DNA of 64,000 nt, taken from contig CM066307.1 in NCBI GenBank assembly GCA_033807695.1, forward strand, positions 4,154,001-4,218,000, in the 5' to 3' direction. This stretch comes from Daedaleopsis sinensis (Eukaryota; Basidiomycota; Agaricomycetes; Polyporales; Polyporaceae). A program made the position numbers and the translations under genes. Under the pieces are notes generated by a model, which was given only the letters and a program-made list of their open reading frames with translations, was not told where the DNA came from and searched no databases. Positions within the stretch are counted from its first letter, which is position 1; the number at the start of each line of letters is the position of its first letter. Shown here in pieces: positions 1 through 11,060 of this stretch.

Positions 1-1176
1 CTGGTCGCCGAAACGTGCTACAAGTGAGTTTGTACAAGTCGACCTTCCTAGAACGATTCTGATCACGACGCACCTTGGCAGGCCGTTGCTTCCATGAAGG
101 TACGCCCTTCTCTGCCAAATCCCTACCTCTACTTCGCTGACTCCAGCATAGCTCGGTCGCCGAATAACCACCTGTGAGGAGCTCGAAACGTTCCGTCAGA
201 AGACTACTATTCACCCCCAGGTTGGGGTGATCCTGGAAGATCTACGGATCGCCATTCACGGTCTTTTCCCTTTACCCACCCTGCGAGGCTGCTTCCACTC
301 GGTCCCAAATCTCGTCGACCTCGACCTCATCATATCGAACCCCGACACTCCCGAGCTCTTCGCCGGCATTCAAATTGATACTCTGCAATTCTTTCGTACG
401 AATCTTCATCATTGTCACCTCACCGCCTTCTTCGTTCGCCACCCCAACATTGTCATTGTTGACCTTGATCTGTGTGGGCCGCGCGACGTGGAGTGCCCGC
501 TCTTGCCTCAACATTTACCGCATGTCAAGTCAGTATCGGGTCCCGCTCGGTGTGCCTCGCGCTTGGTGAATAAGTTGTCGTCTCGTTTGACAATGCGAGC
601 CGCGCACGACCGTGCAAGCCCTGTTACCCTTCTCCGCTCCATCAAGTGCCGCCTCACGTCTGTTTACGCTCTCACTTTGGACTTTTTCGCGGACGAACAC
701 GACATCCTGTCGAACATTGTGAACGCCTGTCCGAACGTCAGGAAGCTGATGTTGCTGGAGAAACCGTCAAGAATAGTACGTATTCTTTCCTGGCTAGATC
801 GATGCCGCACCGACTCAACACTTTACAGGGCCGACACAACTCCAATCGCCGTGCTTGGAACGATGCACGCACTTGGTCGAAGACGCTGTCCCGTCTGCCG
901 AGCCTGGAAGAGCTTATGCTCCGTACCGGAGCTAAGTTGGTGCTAAACTCCCGCTACGAGGCCGAGGAACGTCGCATCCTGGCTCGATGGATCAACGGGG
1001 TTTACTCAGCGACTCGCGGGCGCGCGCGTCCTCACCCAATGCTATACCACATCGGCGTATGGTACGGCGCGGAAGACCCGAACCGCGGCATCGTTGCTCA
1101 CTGGTCCCGATCCCGCGGCATCTGGGAGCGAACCTCTGTTTTAATCCACCCCCCAGCGTCCTACGATTTTGTATAA
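1..1176 (+). CDS. F-box/LRR-type protein, C-terminal part (5' end outside window)
   Basis: Two clear exons: 152-775 (208 codons, phase 0) and 829-1176 ending at a stop; the 53-bp intron 776-828 has a GTACGT donor and a TTTACAG acceptor. One or two short upstream exons (ending near 23, and possibly 82-99) precede an acceptor at 150-151. The text after 152 reads like the segment just behind an F-box ('CEELETFRQKTTIHP' then 'DLRIAIHG'), followed by leucine-spaced segments such as 'LVDLDLIISN'. The whole protein aligns segment by segment with the gene at 8694-9856, including the C-terminal 'VWYGAEDPNRGIVAHWSRS' against 'VWYGAIECGAVVSHGVISHW'. The F-box itself would lie upstream of base 1. By family knowledge such proteins recruit substrates to SCF ubiquitin ligases; the exact target cannot be read. 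The F-box class rests on layout and on the paralog, so function is inferred. Confidence 0.65.
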
Positions 1177-1595
1177 TAGCGTCAGCGACAACCGGGGTAT
1201 CTGATGGGAACGCTCGTGGCCGTGGGAGGATGCTGGGCATGGGGTCACGTCAGGGGTGCGACGCGAGCTTGGTGCGGGTGTGAGCGGGGGTGCCATGCGG
1301 GCATGGCGTGGGGCAGGGAGCGCGGCGGGCATGGTGTTGGGCGGGGAGCGCGGCGTGAGCCCGACGCAGGGCGCGGAGTTGGCAGTGAATGCTCGCGCGC
1401 CAGCGACGTGATGCTCTTTGCCTCGCAAATATGATTATTCCTTTGTATCAATTGGTGTTGCGACGTTGCATTATATCTATGGCACGAACCGGTGCGGTCA
1501 TCCAAGGTTTTTGTGTGCTTGCGCTCAGGTGGTGGTTGAGTGGCGGCGTACGCTCGCTGCACCCTTGTACTCCATCACTCCTACAACCCTGCGAC
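1177..1595. other. Intergenic, G-rich imperfect repeats
   Basis: No gene seen. Bases about 1245-1390 are G/C-rich with loosely repeated GCGGGGAGCGCGGCG-like words. This separates the F-box-type gene from the transposon gene pair; the left end of the transposon must lie here, but no CACTA-type terminal inverted repeat could be fixed by eye. Confidence 0.4.
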
Positions 1596-3322
1596 ATGTC
1601 GTTCTCTGAGGCCTCAGATCTGTCGCTCTCTCGTATCACTATCGACCATCCAGAGCTGAATGACTCTCCCACCTTTGATCCCATAGGCGCTGAATGCCCG
1701 GAGTTGTATGGGAGCGGTTCAGACAGCGACCCGGCTGATGACTTCGACCCTATTCCTACTTCGAGCTCCCGTAGAACTCCTGAACGTGCCTGGACACCCA
1801 GCTACAGTCCTGAAGACCTCGCTATCCCTCGGGATCTCCCCCACTCCGAGCTTGAGCATGAATCCGAGTCCGAGCAGTCGACAGAGCCGGAGGCTGTCAG
1901 AGTGGGCGGTTCAAGCCACCCGTCGTGAGTGCGCATGAGTCTCGGTCGTGTAGAGTTGCTGATGCACTCCGCACTCATAGCAGCCCCTCGCAAGCCTCCC
2001 AATCTGAAGAAGTATCCATCAGCTATGCGGACTTGGAGCATGAGCTGGGGCTGCTCAGTGTCTCTGGCTCTGCGTTGTTGCGAGGTGTGATGCTCCTAGT
2101 GCAGGCCAACGTGAGTACCCCTTCCCGCTCATCTGCTACAACCCCTCCAACTCTATTTATTAGGCTCAAGATGGGACGATACGGAATGTGTCTAAGGACC
2201 AAGAAATCCTGAGGAAGATAGCTACCGTGGACAATTATCTGCATACCGCACACAACTCATTGCTCCGTCGCGATCGTCAGTTACTTGCAATAATTCACTC
2301 AGATTGCTTCAGCCTCATTCGTATAGCAGGTCGCATGAGCTCTGCAATCAGAAGCATGCATATGCAAGAGTATCGAAGGGTCCAAACCAGGCTCTCCTCC
2401 ACGAAGGCCAAGTTTGCATCTCACAGACTGAAGTCCGCCCACACTCAGAAACGCGCGGACGTGTTGCAACAAGACATTCCGTCCAGCCCCGAGTTGTCTC
2501 GCCCGATTACTCAGAGTACTTCTCCGAGAGTGAGCCCTGTCATCTTACCCCGATCCGGCATTGCTGGTCTTCCCAGTCCGAGTCCGACTCCCTCCTCCTC
2601 TCCGGTACCCGTTGGTATGCCCGTAGACACACATGGTTACTCCCGTCGGGCTGTCCAGGCCGAGGAGACTCCCTCTACCCCAACATGGCGACGCTCACGG
2701 AGAAATCCTGCAGCTCTCCATTCCCGCACCGGCGCGTCTGGTACGCCAACCACCTCCGTCCGTATCGTTGAGGCCAACAGATCCGATACTCCCCGTGGGC
2801 TTCATGCGCATCAAGAGCTAACGTCACCCTCTTGTTCTGCCTCCGAGGCTCGCCAGCCAGTCCTGACGACTGCTTCTCCCGGGTCAATTCACGACGCTGG
2901 GGACAGTTCGTTGTCGGATTCCCGATCTGCTTCCGTCCTCCCCATCTCCGCAAGTGTCGAACCCGTCCTGTCTCAGGATACTTCTGCCGGTAATGGTGAC
3001 AATAATATCTCGCCGTCCTCCAGTTCTGGTTCCTCTGAGCCAGGCGGGAAGTTTCTCCGCATCCAAGTCACGCGTGCACAGGTATGTGCTCATACATGCA
3101 ACAGTGCCAAGCTTGTTTCGTCTCATGATTATCCCTCAGGTACAAATCGCGTCGCTGCTAGCGGAGCGAAGGAACGCTGTGTACTGTGGATCCATCATCT
3201 TGCTTCTGGTAATCATCTCCATTATCGCGTATCGCATGTGTCATCCTGGTTCTCAGACAGAAGCGGCTCAAACCTTGCATCCCATCTGGGAGCGAGCAAG
3301 GTCCCAGAAGCGGTCTCTGTGA
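1596..3322 (+). CDS. Ser-rich transposon companion protein with C-terminal membrane anchor
   Basis: Four exons, 1596-1924, 1981-2110, 2164-3081 and 3140-3322, keep phase and give 519 residues; introns of 53-58 bp have GTGAGT, GTGAGT and GTATGT donors. Residues 1-110 are acidic and Ser/Pro-rich. About 155-250 are helix-like with many Arg/Lys/Gln (for example 'QEILRKIATVDNYLHTA'), a possible coiled coil. About 250-455 are low-complexity Ser/Thr/Pro. Near residues 472-493 a single hydrophobic stretch ('AVYCGSIILLLVIISIIAYR') is followed by a basic tail, so a C-tail membrane anchor is predicted. No enzyme motif is visible. It ends 136 bp before the Tnp2 gene on the same strand, so it probably belongs to the same element as an accessory protein; its role is unknown. 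The start was chosen as the ATG opening the acidic Ser-rich exon. Confidence 0.7.
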
Positions 3323-3458
3323 TCCGGTGGAGCATGCTTGTCTGATCGTTCACATGTAAGATAGGTCCTCGATATCATATCAAATACAAATAGTCTGCCG
3401 ATGAGATTGGCAATCTTGCGTGCACCCTTCCTCCTCGCTTTCTATCACACACGTCGCC

Positions 3459-6400
3459 ATGCCCATCTGCATTTGCAGCCAATGTATACGGCTGACCTAT
3501 GTCGAAAACAATGTAGCACGGCCCGGCCAAATGCAACCCTCTCGAGTCTACAAGCAACACATGGCCCAAGACAAGTTTCGCGAGACTGCTATCGCGCGAG
3601 ATCAGGACGTTGTGGCGAACACCATCCTGCTGCAAACCCTTCAGCTGGACTCTTCCAACCCCACAGCGCGGCTTCCGGTTCGTCCAGGCGACCACTCCGA
3701 CGAAGACCAGCCTCCGGCGCCAGAGCCACATCCGCCAGAGCCACCAGAAGTCCTCGAACCCGTGAGTTCAATACTTGGCTATGTAACGGCAGTGCACGGC
3801 TAACTATGCCTACAGGATAGGCATGCAATAAGAGAACGCTTCAATCTAGTTGCACGCCTAGACTCTGGGCGCAAGCTTCGTTCTCAATCGCTCTCCGCTG
3901 AGCCACGCCTAGTGTTCAAGACCACTCCAGCGTCAATGCATGAACCACCGGGGGAGCTCGATGGTTCCCGCGACGACAACGTCGTTTTCAACACCTATCA
4001 AGACTGGCTTCGGGCTGAGCTGTGGAAGCACGGGGATCTCGAGCCCGTGGGGGACAAGGATGCTGATCATCGCTACGTCGGCGAAATCAGCCAACTACGT
4101 GGGGAGCTCGAACGACTCGAAACACTGAAGGTGCGAGCATGGAGACAGCTCGTGTATCAGACTCTTGGCGGTGATTTAACACCCGCTGTCGTTAATCCCG
4201 GTATGCTTGGCCGCATCATACTCATTTTGTGGCTAACGTGGCCTGCAGCGACCAGTGATGGTACACGACCAGATCTACCTCACTTCCTTCTTGCCGCAAT
4301 GTTGATGGCCACAGTCTTCCATTCACTCGCTACCGTATCATTCCCCCAGGTTCAGTATATGTTAGCGACGTTGCGCGTCGTGATCTTCGGGGTGTTCACC
4401 ATCGCTTTCGCTGCGCCCCAGTCGCACGAGTCCCTGACTCCAGAACAGTTGAATCTTTTGCGGACGGTCCCTCTCGACATTCGAAGTGTACTCAATATGC
4501 TTAATCTCGAACCGGGAATCACCCACTATGCCTGCTGTCCCAACTGTTTCGCCATCTACCCTCCAGACCCAACGACACCAGACGACCCATATCCTCATCA
4601 TTGCTCTCGTGCCGAGGCTGGGAACTCTCCGTGCAATACGCTGCTGGTGAAGAAGAGGCTGGTTCGGGGCAAACGTCCGCAGGATGGATGGAGATCAGTC
4701 TTTCGCGCTCTTCGTATCTATCCGTATCGCTCCCTGAAGACGTGGATCGCAGAGCTCCTGAATCGGCCGGGGATGGAGGACGTCCTCTTGAAGTATGCGC
4801 AGGAGCAGCCAGCCACCGAAAGATGCGGTGACATCTTCCATGCCCCTGAAATCCGAAATTTCATGGGTCCTGACGGCGAGACTCGCTTTACACTGCCAAC
4901 TAAAGACAAGTCTATCAACCTCGTCTTCAGCCTCAATATCGACTGGTTTAATCCATATGGTAACCGGAAAGCTGCTCGATCTCAGAGTGTCGGTGCGGTG
5001 TGGCTGGCCTGTCTAAGCCTACCCCCCAACGTTCGATATCGGCCGGAGAACATCTTTCTCGCGGCGGTCATACCTGGACCGAAGGAGCCTGGCGTCGATG
5101 ACCTCAATCCCCTCCTCGCTCCGCTTGTGCAGGAGTTCTTAGAGCTGTGGAACACTGGGATCATCGTCAAGAAGACTGCGACAAAGTGGATTGGACGTGT
5201 TCGACTCGTGCGTGCGGCCCTCATACCCCTTGTCTGTGACCTCCCTGCCCTTCGGAAGGCAGCCGGATTCGGCCACCACTCTGCAACGCACTTCTGCTCC
5301 TATTGCTCTATACGCCTTCATGACATGAACGACCTTCGACGCTCTTCTTGGCCACAACGTCCATCGTGGTCAGAACATCTCGAACTTGCTACCCAAGCGA
5401 GAGACGCAAGCAGCGCTGCGGAGAGGGAGAAAATCTTCGGCATGTATGGCATTCGCTGGTCAGAGCTTCTCCGCCTCCCATATTGGGATCCAACTCGCTA
5501 CGCAGTCATCGACGTCATGCACAATACGTTCCTCGGTGAACTTCAACATCACTGCCGCAGAGTCTGGAACATCGGTCAGTCAGGTGGGGGATCCAGAGGG
5601 AAGTGTCATAGTCCAGAGGAGCAGCAAGAGCAACTGAACAAACTGGCCGCAGCCGTGGCCTTGAAGTCTGAAGGCTCCATCGCCGATTTGCGGAAGGATT
5701 ATCTCAGCGCTGTAGCCCGTTACAACAACGTAGTCGGCAAACGATCGAAGGAACCCACTCGGCGAGAGTATGCAAAAGCGTTCGTTGATTGGGTCAGCCA
5801 ATTTTCTTCCGAGATCATATCAGATGCTTTGTGCTGATCATATTGCAGGCGAATACTCATGGCATGAGCGAGTTCAAACTCCCGCCTGTCCTTCCAGAAC
5901 CTAGCGCGCAGTTCCGCCTTCCCATCGACGAGGAACCTCAGCTCAAGCAGCAGCGTTTCAACAAAGACGACCTTCAATGCGTTCGGGAAGATATTGAACG
6001 GACAATCTTGCCCTCCTGGATCGAGAAACCCCCGTCGAACTTTGGCGATGCTAGCCACGGGAAGCTCAAAGCCGACGTGTGGCGCACCGTCTGCACGGTA
6101 AACCTTGTCATCTCCCTCGTTCGCACCTGGGGTTCATCCGACTCTACCCTCGAACAACTGGAAACGTTGAAAAATTTCATTCACCTTGTGATCGCTGTTG
6201 ACCTCGCGTCCCGACGCTCGATGGACCACGCCCGCGCGCTCACCTATGACTACCACATGGAACAGTATCTTAACGGCCTTCGCACTATCTACGATCACTC
6301 CTTGGTGTCTAATCACCACATCTCTCTCCACTTGATGGTCTTCCTCATTGGCTTCGGTCCCGTCCATGGATGGTGGGCGTTTCCGTTCGAGAGGTACAAT

Positions 6401-7313
6401 GGATTATTGCAACGCCTCAAAACGAACTACAAAACCGGTCAGTACAACCTACGATCTGCATCACAAAGTGCTCTGACCATCCAACAGTTGACATGCCTCT
6501 CACCCTGATGCGATACTTTTACGTCGGTGCTGCTCTGCGCTGGCACATGCGTAATACAGCTTGGCCGAAGACCCAGGTTTACGAAGACATGCGCTCCGCT
6601 TTCGAGAAAGCCTTTAGTGACACTGTGCGCGGTACACGGATTACGGATATACTCGCGCTTGCTGGGGAAACCTCGAACTCACCATTCAAGTACGATCGTG
6701 GGAACGAGATCCCCCTTCCCCCTCACATCTACGGCGCTATCCTCGACCATGTCAACTCTACCTCCTCTCCCTCATTCCAGTCTGCACACAGCACTGCCGA
6801 CGACGGAAAGCCACGACTACACCCGAACGCTCAGTTTGTCTCATCTCTTGTTCGCGATGGCATCCGCTTCGCCACGAGGGAAGCCGGCGAACGAGACTCT
6901 CACATCATCCTCCGAGCAGGTCCTCACGCTTCCCTGCAGGCAGCCCAAATCGAACAGATCTTCTACCATCCTCGAACTGAGGTCTCAGGACCGACCCTCG
7001 AGCCTTTCCTTGTAGTGAAGGTCTACACCCCACTCTCCGATAAGCACGCGATTCTCGACCCATATCAGAAGTTCCCCGGTCTTGAAGCATGGCTCACGTA
7101 TAACCGGTTTGATCGTGATCTCCTGGTCGTTCCCGCTACAGCTATCGTGGCTCACTTCGCCGCCTTCGCGTACACGCCTTCAGACATAGCTGAACAGTGC
7201 ATGGTCGTCAGGAGTTTGGATAGGGTGAGTACACTGCCAAATTTCCTGCGGAGCCAATGTAGTCCGCTGACCCACAGTACACGAATATTCACAGAGCTGA
7301 CGATTGTCTATAA
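3459..7313 (+). CDS. Tnp2-family (CACTA/EnSpm) transposase
   Basis: Five exons, 3459-3761, 3816-5792, 5849-6437, 6488-7224 and 7278-7313, give 1,213 residues in constant phase. The N-terminus has a zinc-binding CxCxxC ('CICSQC') of the kind that opens fungal Tnp2 proteins. A long spacer is followed by a second Cys pair ('CCPNCFAIYPP'), then the catalytic core: Asp477 in 'NIDWFNPYG', Asp576 in 'CDLPALRKAAGFGHH' with the following 'FCSYC', and Asp667 in 'DVMHNTFLGELQHH'. The 'HGKLKADVWRTVCTVN' block in exon 3 is another family hallmark. The protein would cut and rejoin element ends in the nucleus. Donor 5793 (GTCAGC) is weak but is the only one found that fits phase with the strong acceptor at 5847-5848; if the last intron is not spliced the protein ends at 7323 instead. 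All three acidic residues are present, so it may be active. Confidence 0.85.
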
Positions 7314-7559
7314 CTATCCATAATACAATTGGTCAGTGCCGGGCTAGAGCTACCCTTGCAACAGCGAGGCTCCGGCCTGCAGAGCTGGTGCTCTTTGTGC
7401 GCTCACACGCGCTTGCGCTGCTGTAAATGCTGCTTTGTTAGGTTTGTGTCTGAGTCACTGCAGGCGTCTGAACGCACATTCGCCCTCGTCCCTTAGGCCA
7501 CTCTGAGCCACCCCTTCACAGCAGTTCCCCGCACTTATTTCAGTACCACTCACTCAAAC
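7314..7559. other. Intergenic, right flank of the CACTA element
   Basis: About 245 bp without a gene; the right end of the transposon and the promoter of the small gene at 7560 should both lie here. No terminal repeat could be assigned. Confidence 0.35.
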
Positions 7560-8191
7560 ATGGCCCTGCACGAGTAAGTCCAAGTCCGTCTACACATCCG
7601 CTTTACTGTAGCACCTGAACTGCCGTCGTCCTGATCAGTGCCCCGCTATTTTCGATCGCCTTTCCTGCCACTCTCAGGCGTGGAGATGACAAATATGCTG
7701 TTCACATTATGCTCTATAAATGCTCGCCTCATGATAGTAAGTGCGACGCCATCCTAGCGTGCTCCTCGACCATGACTGCTGATGACTGGCATTCTGCCAT
7801 TAGATGCACTCACCGTCTGCAAGCTGGTCCAAGACGACATGTGCGCCAACCCTCCCGAGGTCTTCATAAACTTGCAGCTTTCAGAACCGATGTCTGTGAG
7901 CTTCAAGGTGCGTTGGCAGGACCTGCTGAGCAGGGAAGAACTACCAGGAGGCTGATCTACGATTCGTAACAATGTTCACAGCACAACGGTTTGAAAGCCG
8001 AGTTCATGCTCACCTCAAGTCCGACTGACCTCACGCCTATCGACTTCACCCTTGTCTTTCACTCGGAGCTTGACTTCTGGAGCTTCGATGAGGAATGGGG
8101 TGCTGCAATGGTTAAGCTACATGCGCGAAATGCCGAGCTTCGCGCGCTCATGCGGATGGCGCTTGGTAACGTTCCAAAGATTGCGAACTGA
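7560..8191 (+). CDS. Small four-exon protein of unknown function (128 aa)
   Basis: Exons 7560-7573, 7678-7736, 7804-7907 and 7982-8191 keep phase across three introns with GTAAGT, GTAAGT and GTGCGT donors and CAG/TAG acceptors, giving 128 residues. The first exon codes only four residues plus two bases, so no single long open frame reveals the gene. The product is soluble, mixed alpha/beta in look and slightly acidic, with Cys at about 19, 29 and 37 and an aromatic patch 'ELDFWSFDEEWGAAMVK' near the C-terminus. No known family is recognised. It lies between a transposon and an F-box-type gene and shares no similarity with either that I can see. The regular splice sites and a clean stop argue for a real gene; expression is unproven. 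Confidence 0.6.
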
Positions 8192-8693
8192 GATCCCTCC
8201 TTACCCATGCACACTGTACGTGGTGGTATGTAGAAATAGTGTCGGAGGGGAAGAAGGAGGATCGCGGAAATGTTCTTGTGAACTACTAGTACATAATTCA
8301 AGTCGGCTCACGCCGGAGCTCTCGCCGAGTCCGAGCATCTCGGAGCCTCCACGTGGCGCAGGTGCGCCGGGCCTATGCGAGTCTGAGCCGCCAGTCGCCC
8401 TCGCCTTCGTTCTTGCCCTCTACATTAGCAATCTACTCGTGTATCGCCCAGCACTCACCTCAAGACCTTCTATCGAATGGCTGGGCTTGTGTCAAACATT
8501 GCACTCTTGAATACTTCATCTTCAAGTACGGTGTGAGTTCTCGTCCTTTTGCCTGGTCGAACCAAAAGGCCTTTGTTCTGTCAACGTTCAAATGATTTGC
8601 TGAGGTACGTACGTACTCACTCTCTCCATCCCTTCTCACTTGAGCCACACACCACTTGCTTCCACTCCTACAGTCTGCCCATTGAATACCGAC
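8192..8693. other. Intergenic; no gene recognised
   Basis: I see no convincing exon. A stretch near 8380-8440 is C/T-rich. An F-box exon for the following gene might be expected here by comparison with the gene at 1-1176, but none joins in phase. Confidence 0.35.
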
Positions 8694-9856
8694 ATGGCAT
8701 CCGATCTTACCGTGAACTCTGGGAACCCTCATGGGGTGAGTGTTACAGCTCCTTAGACACGGTGACGGTCTAACATCCCACCTCAGACACGTGTTGCTAT
8801 CTACACCAACCAGCAGCTGGAACAGGAGGTGACGAACGTTTGTGCAGATCCCTCTCGAGGTGCCGCGATCCTCGAAGTGAACGTCGTCTTCATCTGGGGG
8901 CTCCCTCTACTCACCCTGCAACGCTTCCTCACACTTGTCCCCAATATTGTCAACCTGGAGTTAAACGCGTGGCCCAGTCGACAGCCTATGGAGACCACCT
9001 TTGTAGGCGTCCACCTTCCCCGCCTGCGCACTCTCCATACGAACTACGACCACTCGTACCTCGTCACTTTCTTGGCAAACCACCCTACTCTCGAAGAGGT
9101 CCATTTGTTCACATGCGCCGCGCCCGATGCTTGCCCCCTTCGCAACCTCGATCTCTCTCACGTCACTACTTTGGCGGGCCCGACCGACTGCATTGCCCCA
9201 CACCTGTACGGTGGCTGCTCCCGGGTGGAGTTAGTCCTCACCTCGGACAGGTGCATGCGACCATCCGTGCTTTTCTCGACCATCCGTTCCCCCCTCCGAA
9301 ACCTCCAAGAGCTCACCTTGGACTTCAACATCGAGGAGTACGACTTACTCGAACGCATCATTGCCGTGGCCCCTCTTGTGCGGTCGTTGACGCTTCATGA
9401 GCGTCTTGATTTCGTGAGTATCTCGTTTGCCTACATACCTGGCACGTACTAACCTTTTTTGATCAGAATAATCGCGTCTCGCCCCGTCGTCCATGGACCA
9501 ATCCAGTTATTTGGGCGCGAGGGCTTCGTCGACTTCGCCTCTTGGAGAAGCTCGGGATACGTACCGCCTCGACTTTCGCCCTCCCCATCGGCGACGTAGA
9601 CAACGAACGTACCACAATCATGCGTTGGGCCAGTTCTTATCGTCTCGACGCCGAAGGCAGCAGCCTTGCACACCCATCGCTTCAACAGATCGCTGTGTGG
9701 TACGGCGCCATTGAGTGCGGTGCGGTCGTCAGTCACGGGGTCATCAGCCACTGGTCTAACTTCACTGGGGAGTGGGGAAGAACGCGTTTCGTGGGCAATC
9801 CCGATCCGGCCGTTGTCAACATATCAGCGTATGGCCCACTTGGCTTCTCATTTTGA
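8694..9856 (+). CDS. F-box/LRR-type protein, paralog of the gene at 1-1176
   Basis: Three exons, 8694-8735, 8787-9413 and 9467-9856, all phase 0, give 352 residues. The intron at 9414-9466 has a textbook branch site, TACTAAC at 9448-9454, and the first intron is 51 bp with GTGAGT. The protein has leucine-spaced segments typical of F-box/LRR proteins of agaricomycetes ('LLTLQRFLTLVPNIVNLEL', 'NLQELTLDFNIEEYDLLE') and matches the partial gene at the left edge along its length. The chosen ATG at 8694 is the first in frame after a stop in the same frame. No F-box is visible at the N-terminus, so the copy may have lost it or use an upstream exon I could not join. Role in an SCF ubiquitin ligase is therefore only likely, not shown. 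Confidence 0.65.
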
Positions 9857-10290
9857 CCTGACGCGTCCCATCCCCACTCTCGTCCTCGCTTGACTGCACT
9901 TAAACACCCCTTGTTCACCCTGATTCACCCTTCAATGCTCCTCCATGCTCCATGTGCTTCTTCTCTCCACCTTGCCTGCGCCCCTTCCTCACCGTCCTTC
10001 TCGGCACACCCTGTTATCCACATTGCTTGCACCTCACCTCCCCCGTGTTAATGTACATCATCACTTGGTTTATCCACTCAAGATTGTCCGTTTGCATCTT
10101 CCGGGATCAGGTGGGTAGTTCATCATATCCCTCAGGTTCTCCTCATCGCACTTCGAGGGCATTAGTGCACGCGAAGTCGCGCACTCGAGTACGCACATGC
10201 GCCGCTGCCGCCTGCTGAGAGCGCAAGTGCGGCGCCGCCGCACTTGCGCTCTCCGTGGCCCTCACGCCCAAGAAAACTGCTGCTACTCGG
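9857..10290. other. Intergenic leading into GC-rich repeats
   Basis: Bases 9857-10150 are pyrimidine-rich 3' flank of the preceding gene. From about 10180 the sequence becomes very GC-rich with short inverted words such as TGAGAGCGCAAGTGCGGC followed by its near reverse complement around 10216-10253. No gene seen. Confidence 0.4.
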
Positions 10291-11060
10291 GCCAGCTGCG
10301 CCTGGACGTACCGTGGCCGGTGTGCGTACCGGAGTGGCCGCGCTCTGGACGGCCGCCCCGCCTGTGCGCTCGGGTGTGCACATGCGCCCGTAGAGAGCGT
10401 CCGGGCACCCTGTTTGCGCGCGCGTGCGCCTGCGGAGAGCGTCCGGGCACGCCGTTTGTGCGCTCGGGTGCGCACATGCGCCCTCGGCGGCCCAGCTGCG
10501 CCTGGACGTACCGTGGCCGGTGTGCGTACCGGAGTGGCCGCGCTCTGGACGGCCGCCCCGCCTGTGCGCTCGGGTGCGCACATGCGCCCGTAGAGAGCGT
10601 CCGGGCACCCTGTTTGCGCGCGCGTGCGCCTGCGGAGAGCGTCCGGGCACGCCGTTTGTGCGCTCGGATGCGCACATGCGCCCTCGGCGGCCCAGCTGCG
10701 CCTAGACGTACCGTGGCCGGTGTGCGTACCGGAGTGGCCGCGCTCTGGACGGCCGCCCCGCCTGTGCGCTCGGGTGCGCACATGCGCCCGTAGAGAGCGT
10801 CCGGGCACCCTGTTTGCGCGCGCGTGCGCCTGCGGAGAGCGTCCGGGCACGCCGTTTGTGCGCTCGGATGCGCACATGCGCCCTCGGCGGCCCAGCTGCG
10901 CCTAGACGTACCGTGGCCGGTGTGCGTACCGGAGTGGCCGCGCTCTGGACGGCCGCCCCGCCTGTGCGCTCGGGTGCGCACATGCGCCCGTAGAGAGCGT
11001 CCGGGCACCCTGTTTGCGCGCGCGTGCGCCTGCGGAGAGCGTCCGGGCACGCCGTTTGCG
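10291..11060. repeat. 200-bp GC-rich tandem repeat, about 3.85 copies
   Basis: The word CCAGCTGCGCCT recurs at 10292, 10492, 10692 and 10892, an exact 200-bp period, and the copies differ by only a few bases (for example CTGGACG against CTAGACG, and GGGTGCG against GGATGCG). Within each unit two words repeat: GAGAGCGTCCGGGCAC about 52 bp apart and TGCGCACATGCGCC about 100 bp apart, so the 200-mer was itself built from smaller repeats. The array ends near 11060, where the last copy breaks into GTTTGCGTGCATACG. It is a minisatellite-like, CpG-rich block without a believable gene. Confidence 0.95.

Larger units (their letters stand above)
1596..7313 (+). mobile_element. CACTA (EnSpm)-like DNA transposon, two-gene coding core
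   Basis: The interval covers the two transposon genes, a Ser-rich companion protein (1596-3322) and a Tnp2-family transposase (3459-7313), in tandem and only 136 bp apart. Both have open, phase-consistent exons with no internal stop, so the element looks young or still active. It sits between two related F-box-type genes. The outer ends (terminal repeats beginning CACT, and a 2-3 bp target duplication in this superfamily) were not found, so the true element is larger than the interval given, within roughly 1180-7560. Confidence 0.7.

Noticed and set aside
3459..7313. Assignment of the transposase to the KDZ group, also common in basidiomycetes
   Set aside because: The 'NIDWFNPYG', 'CDLPALRKAAGF' and 'DVMHNTFLGELQHH' blocks are Tnp2 hallmarks; the KDZ signatures are absent.
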